This document shows, in pieces, positions 61,140 through 64,000 of a stretch of 64,000 nt of DNA. The translations under genes were made by a program, and so were the position numbers. The notes beneath the pieces are model-generated. The model did no database searches. It was not told the DNA's origin and saw only the letters and a list, made by a program, of their open reading frames with translations. Positions within the stretch are counted from its first letter, which is position 1. Each line of letters begins with the position of its first letter. The DNA is from Oscillospiraceae bacterium. Lineage in GTDB: Bacteria > Bacillota > Clostridia > Oscillospirales > CAG-382. Where the stretch lies: assembly GCA_015064625.1 (NCBI GenBank), contig SVRW01000003.1, positions 45,511 to 109,510 on the forward strand, in the 5' to 3' direction.

Positions 61140-64000
61140 ATGAGAACTTTAAAAAAAGCATTATCTTTGATTCTTGTTTTGTCCATATGCTTTTCCATGA
61201 TATCATTTGGTTCTATGGAAGCTGTGGCTGAGACAGAAGGCACAAATCCTACGATTTCAGAAGAAATCGTTTCGGAAAATATTGTTGGTGCGCCCGAAAA
61301 CGCATTTCACCTCGATATTTCTGCTCCGGAAACCGCATTGGCGGGTGAGACTATAAACGTAGTCATCACATTAAAGAATGTTACGAAAGAACTTGATGCT
61401 GTAGCTTTTTGTTTGGATTTTGATGAAACCAAGCTTTCAGCAGTTATTACTGAATCAGGTAGTTCAATGGACGAATTTATGACCGTCGTTCCTATGTACA
61501 CACTATCAGTAAGCGGAGTAGAGATTGCTGCAAGACGTTATGAACAGATCTCCAAATATGATGCTGCTAATGGTGTATATGAATGTAAATTCATTGACCT
61601 CCTTACATATCCAAGTGCTAAAGAGGATGAAACGTATCATGGGCTTATCAATGACGGAGATTTAGTTGTAACTATTCCTTTTGTTGTTAAGGATTCTGTT
61701 GCTGTCGGAGAAAGCTTTACGTTTTCTATGATATCTGAAGAAACATCAGGTACTACGAGAGTAGGTATTCTCGGTGTAGTAGGTACTGCTGATACTGCAA
61801 CTACAACAGTTGTTGAACCTGTTAAAACTTATGAAATTATATTTGCCGATGAAGACGGAACAGTTTTGAGCTCTGCGATTTATAACGAAGGAGATACTGT
61901 AGTTCCTCCCACAGCTCCTACAAAAGCTTCCGACAACACGTATACGTATACTTTTGCAGGTTGGGATAAGACAGTTACAGCTGCAAATGCCAACGTAACT
62001 TACACTGCAACATATACTTCCAACTATATCAATTACACAGTTAAATTTGTAAATGAAGATGGAACAGTTATAAGCACCAAAACATACCACTATGGTGACA
62101 CAGTAACAGTTCCTGCTAATCCCACAAAGGCTGCTGATAACACATACACGTACACGTTCGCAGGCTGGGATAAGACAGTTACAAAGGTAACAGGAAACGC
62201 AACTTATACCGCAACATATACTTCCAATTATAAAACTTATACTGTTAAGTTTGTAAATTCTGATGGAACAGTTATAAGCACCAAAACATATCACTATGGT
62301 GATAAAGTAACAGTTCCCGCTAACCCCACAAAGGCTGCTGACAATACATACACGTACACGTTCGCAGGCTGGGATAAGACAGTTACTAATGTAACAGGCG
62401 ATGCAATTTATACTGCAACATATACTTCCAACTATATCAATTACACAGTTAAATTTGTAAATGAAGATGGAACAGTTATAAGCACAAAAACGTATCATTA
62501 TGGCGACACTGTAACAGTTCCCGCTAACCCTACAAAGGCTGCTGACAATACATACACGTACACATTTGCAGGCTGGGATAAGACAGTTACAAAGGTAACA
62601 GGAAACGCAACTTATACCGCAACATATACTTCCAATTATAAAACTTATACTGTTAAGTTTGTAAATTCCGATGGAACAGTTATAAGCACCAAAACATATC
62701 ACTATGGTGATAAAGTAACAGTTCCCGCTAACCCCACAAAGGCTGCTGACAACACATACACGTACACGTTCGCAGGCTGGGATAAGACAGTTACTAATGT
62801 AACAGGCAATGCAACGTATACCGCAACCTATACTTCGAACTATATAAACTATACAGTTAAATTTGTAAATGAAGATGGAACAGTTATAAGCAACAAAACA
62901 TACCACTATGGTGACACAGTAACAGTTCCCGCCAACCCCACAAAGGCTGCAGATGACACGTATTCATATACGTTTGCAGGTTGGGATAAGGCAGTTACCA
63001 AAGTAACAGGTAATGCAACGTACACAGCTACTTATACTGCAAGCTCCAAAACTTACACGGTTAAATTCGTAAATTCTGACGGATCTGTTATAAGCACCAA
63101 AACATATAACTACGGTGATACGGTAACAGTTCCTGCTAACCCCACAAAGGCCGCTGACAACACATATACGTACACATTCGCAGGCTGGGATAAGACAGTT
63201 ACAAAGGTAACAGGTAACGCAACTTATACCGCAACATATACATCGAGCTATATCAATTACACAGTTAAATTTGTAAATGAAGACGGAACGGTTATAAGCA
63301 CAAAAACGTACCATTATGGTGACACTGTAACAGCTCCAGCTAATCCCACAAAGGCTGCTGACAACACATACACGTACACATTCGCAGGTTGGGATAAAGC
63401 AGTTGGTAAAGTAACAGGTAACGCAACTTATACCGCAAAATATACTTCTAACTATATCGACTACACAGTAAAATTCGTAAACGAAGACGGAACGGTTATA
63501 AGCACAAAAACGTACCATTATGGTGACACTGTAACGGTTCCTGCTAACCCTACAAAGGCTGCTGATAATACATACACATATACCTTCGCAGGTTGGGATA
63601 GAGTAGTTACCAAGGTAACAGGCAATGCAACGTATACCGCAAAATATACTTCTAACTATATCAATTATACAGTTAAATTTGTTAATTCTGACGGAACGGT
63701 TATAAGTACAAAAACATATCACTATGGCGACACTGTAACAGCTCCTGCTAACCCTACAAAGGCTGCTGACAAAACATACACATATACGTTTGCAGGCTGG
63801 GATAAGACAGTTGGTAAAGTAACTGGTAACGCAACGTATACCGCAAAATATACTTCCGAGTATATTAACTACACTGTTAAATTCGTAAATGAAGATGGAA
63901 CAGTTATAAGCACAAAAACATATCACTATGGCGACACTGTAACAGCTCCTGCTAACCCCACAAAGGCTGCTGACAAAACATACACATATACGTTTGCAGG
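61140..64000 (+). CDS. giant secreted repeat protein, cohesin-like domain plus InlB/Flg_new-type repeats (3' end outside)
   Basis: At least 953 codons, open to the window edge. GAAAGGA precedes ATG 61140. A signal peptide covers ~1-32. Residues ~55-225 resemble a cohesin-like beta sandwich (LDISAPETALAGETINVV, KELDAVAFCLDFDETKLSAV). A 68-residue repeat then follows ten times in full plus a partial one, with VKFVNEDGTVISTKTYHYGD, YTFAGWDKTVT and GNATYTATYT. This matches the InlB B-repeat/Flg_new type seen in surface adhesins. The first unit (61821-62024) is divergent and the later ones nearly identical. Long minus-strand open frames here are antisense shadows. A cohesin assignment is inferred and needs a profile search. 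Confidence 0.85.
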   Translation, partial: MRTLKKALSLILVLSICFSMISFGSMEAVAETEGTNPTISEEIVSENIVGAPENAFHLDISAPETALAGETINVVITLKNVTKELDAVAFCLDFDETKLSAVITESGSSMDEFMTVVPMYTLSVSGVEIAARRYEQISKYDAANGVYECKFIDLLTYPSAKEDETYHGLINDGDLVVTIPFVVKDSVAVGESFTFSMISEETSGTTRVGILGVVGTADTATTTVVEPVKTYEIIFADEDGTVLSSAIYNEGDTVVPPTAPTKASDNTYTYTFAGWDKTVTAANANVTYTATYTSNYINYTVKFVNEDGTVISTKTYHYGDTVTVPANPTKAADNTYTYTFAGWDKTVTKVTGNATYTATYTSNYKTYTVKFVNSDGTVISTKTYHYGDKVTVPANPTKAADNTYTYTFAGWDKTVTNVTGDAIYTATYTSNYINYTVKFVNEDGTVISTKTYHYGDTVTVPANPTKAADNTYTYTFAGWDKTVTKVTGNATYTATYTSNYKTYTVKFVNSDGTVISTKTYHYGDKVTVPANPTKAADNTYTYTFAGWDKTVTNVTGNATYTATYTSNYINYTVKFVNEDGTVISNKTYHYGDTVTVPANPTKAADDTYSYTFAGWDKAVTKVTGNATYTATYTASSKTYTVKFVNSDGSVISTKTYNYGDTVTVPANPTKAADNTYTYTFAGWDKTVTKVTGNATYTATYTSSYINYTVKFVNEDGTVISTKTYHYGDTVTAPANPTKAADNTYTYTFAGWDKAVGKVTGNATYTAKYTSNYIDYTVKFVNEDGTVISTKTYHYGDTVTVPANPTKAADNTYTYTFAGWDRVVTKVTGNATYTAKYTSNYINYTVKFVNSDGTVISTKTYHYGDTVTAPANPTKAADKTYTYTFAGWDKTVGKVTGNATYTAKYTSEYINYTVKFVNEDGTVISTKTYHYGDTVTAPANPTKAADKTYTYTFA
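61821..64000 (+). repeat. tandem 204-base coding repeats
   Basis: Units begin at 61821 (divergent), 62025, 62229, 62433, 62637, 62841, 63045, 63249, 63453, 63657 and 63861 (cut by the window). Units at 62025 and 62433 match (Y-I-N-Y start, GDTVTVP), as do 62229 and 62637 (Y-K-T-Y start, GDKVTVP), so part of the array is a 408-base dimer duplicated once. Near identity at the DNA level implies recent expansion or gene conversion, and is a likely assembly hazard. Confidence 0.93.

Noticed and set aside
61746..63926. Two long minus-strand open frames (386 and 320 codons) rich in Cys, Ser, Ile
   Set aside because: They are the antisense of the 204-base repeats of the gene at 61140. They have no ribosome site at their starts, consist of the same repeated unit in reverse, and vanish if one recognises the plus-strand signal peptide and ribosome site.

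Overview
The window comes from a low-GC, Gram-positive, spore-forming member of the Clostridia (Bacillota). The evidence is a SpoIIGA-type start at the left edge, a SpoIVFB-like M50 protease, RicT/YaaT beside holB, a CotH-kinase protein, a T-box leader, many lipobox lipoproteins, AGGAGG-type ribosome sites and many consensus TTGACA/TATAAT promoters. The anaerobic sort of gene content, together with dockerin-like and PASTA-GHL10 surface proteins, fits an uncultured gut or rumen clostridium. I cannot assign a genus. No phage, IS element, plasmid function or CRISPR array is visible; this is mostly chromosomal core with a few accessory patches.

Layout. 1-7 kb: the start of a SpoIIGA-like gene pointing left, a small membrane ORF overlapping an M50 protease, a YitT protein, two paralogous PASTA-GHL10 lipoproteins with a 28-residue Cys-rich peptide between them, MscS, and a small gene whose ribosome site lies in a perfect inverted repeat. 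6.9-16.5 kb: an array of hairpins, gap, a D,D-carboxypeptidase, a polar amino acid ABC transporter operon, a phosphoesterase and small membrane or lipoprotein genes. 16.5-25.7 kb: a structured minus-strand RNA with its own promoter and terminator, an aldehyde dehydrogenase, a T-box leader in front of an unusual HTH-cupin-acyl-CoA synthetase, a second acyl-CoA synthetase with two operator-like palindromes, an ECF S component with coaX, and an AT-rich islet of unknown genes.

25.8-45 kb: rpsO-pnp, a membrane glycosyltransferase-like protein, a zinc metallopeptidase, a phosphatase, HAD and nitroreductase genes, a CotH lipoprotein, ilvE-deoC, pgeF, two unknown surface genes, a yhaO/yhaN-like nuclease pair and holB-ricT. 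45-61 kb: tRNA-Thr(CGU), zinc-ribbon and unknown genes, a class A beta-lactamase-fold protein, gltX-glnS, a C39-like lipoprotein, two tandem HtrA proteases followed by a response regulator/histidine kinase pair, a third GHL10 protein carrying a dockerin-like pair, WalJ-like MBL hydrolase and a zinc-ribbon protein. 61.1 kb to the end: a very long secreted protein with a cohesin-like segment and at least ten 68-residue repeats, running off the window.

Themes. Cell-envelope biology dominates: GHL10 proteins, HtrA proteases, carboxypeptidase, beta-lactamase fold, CotH and a two-component system. Several surface proteins carry a Ser/Glu-rich linker after the membrane anchor. The signals I find most worth testing are the ~290-nt RNA at 16541-16830, the T-box in front of an acyl-CoA synthetase, and the hairpin array at 6863-6970.
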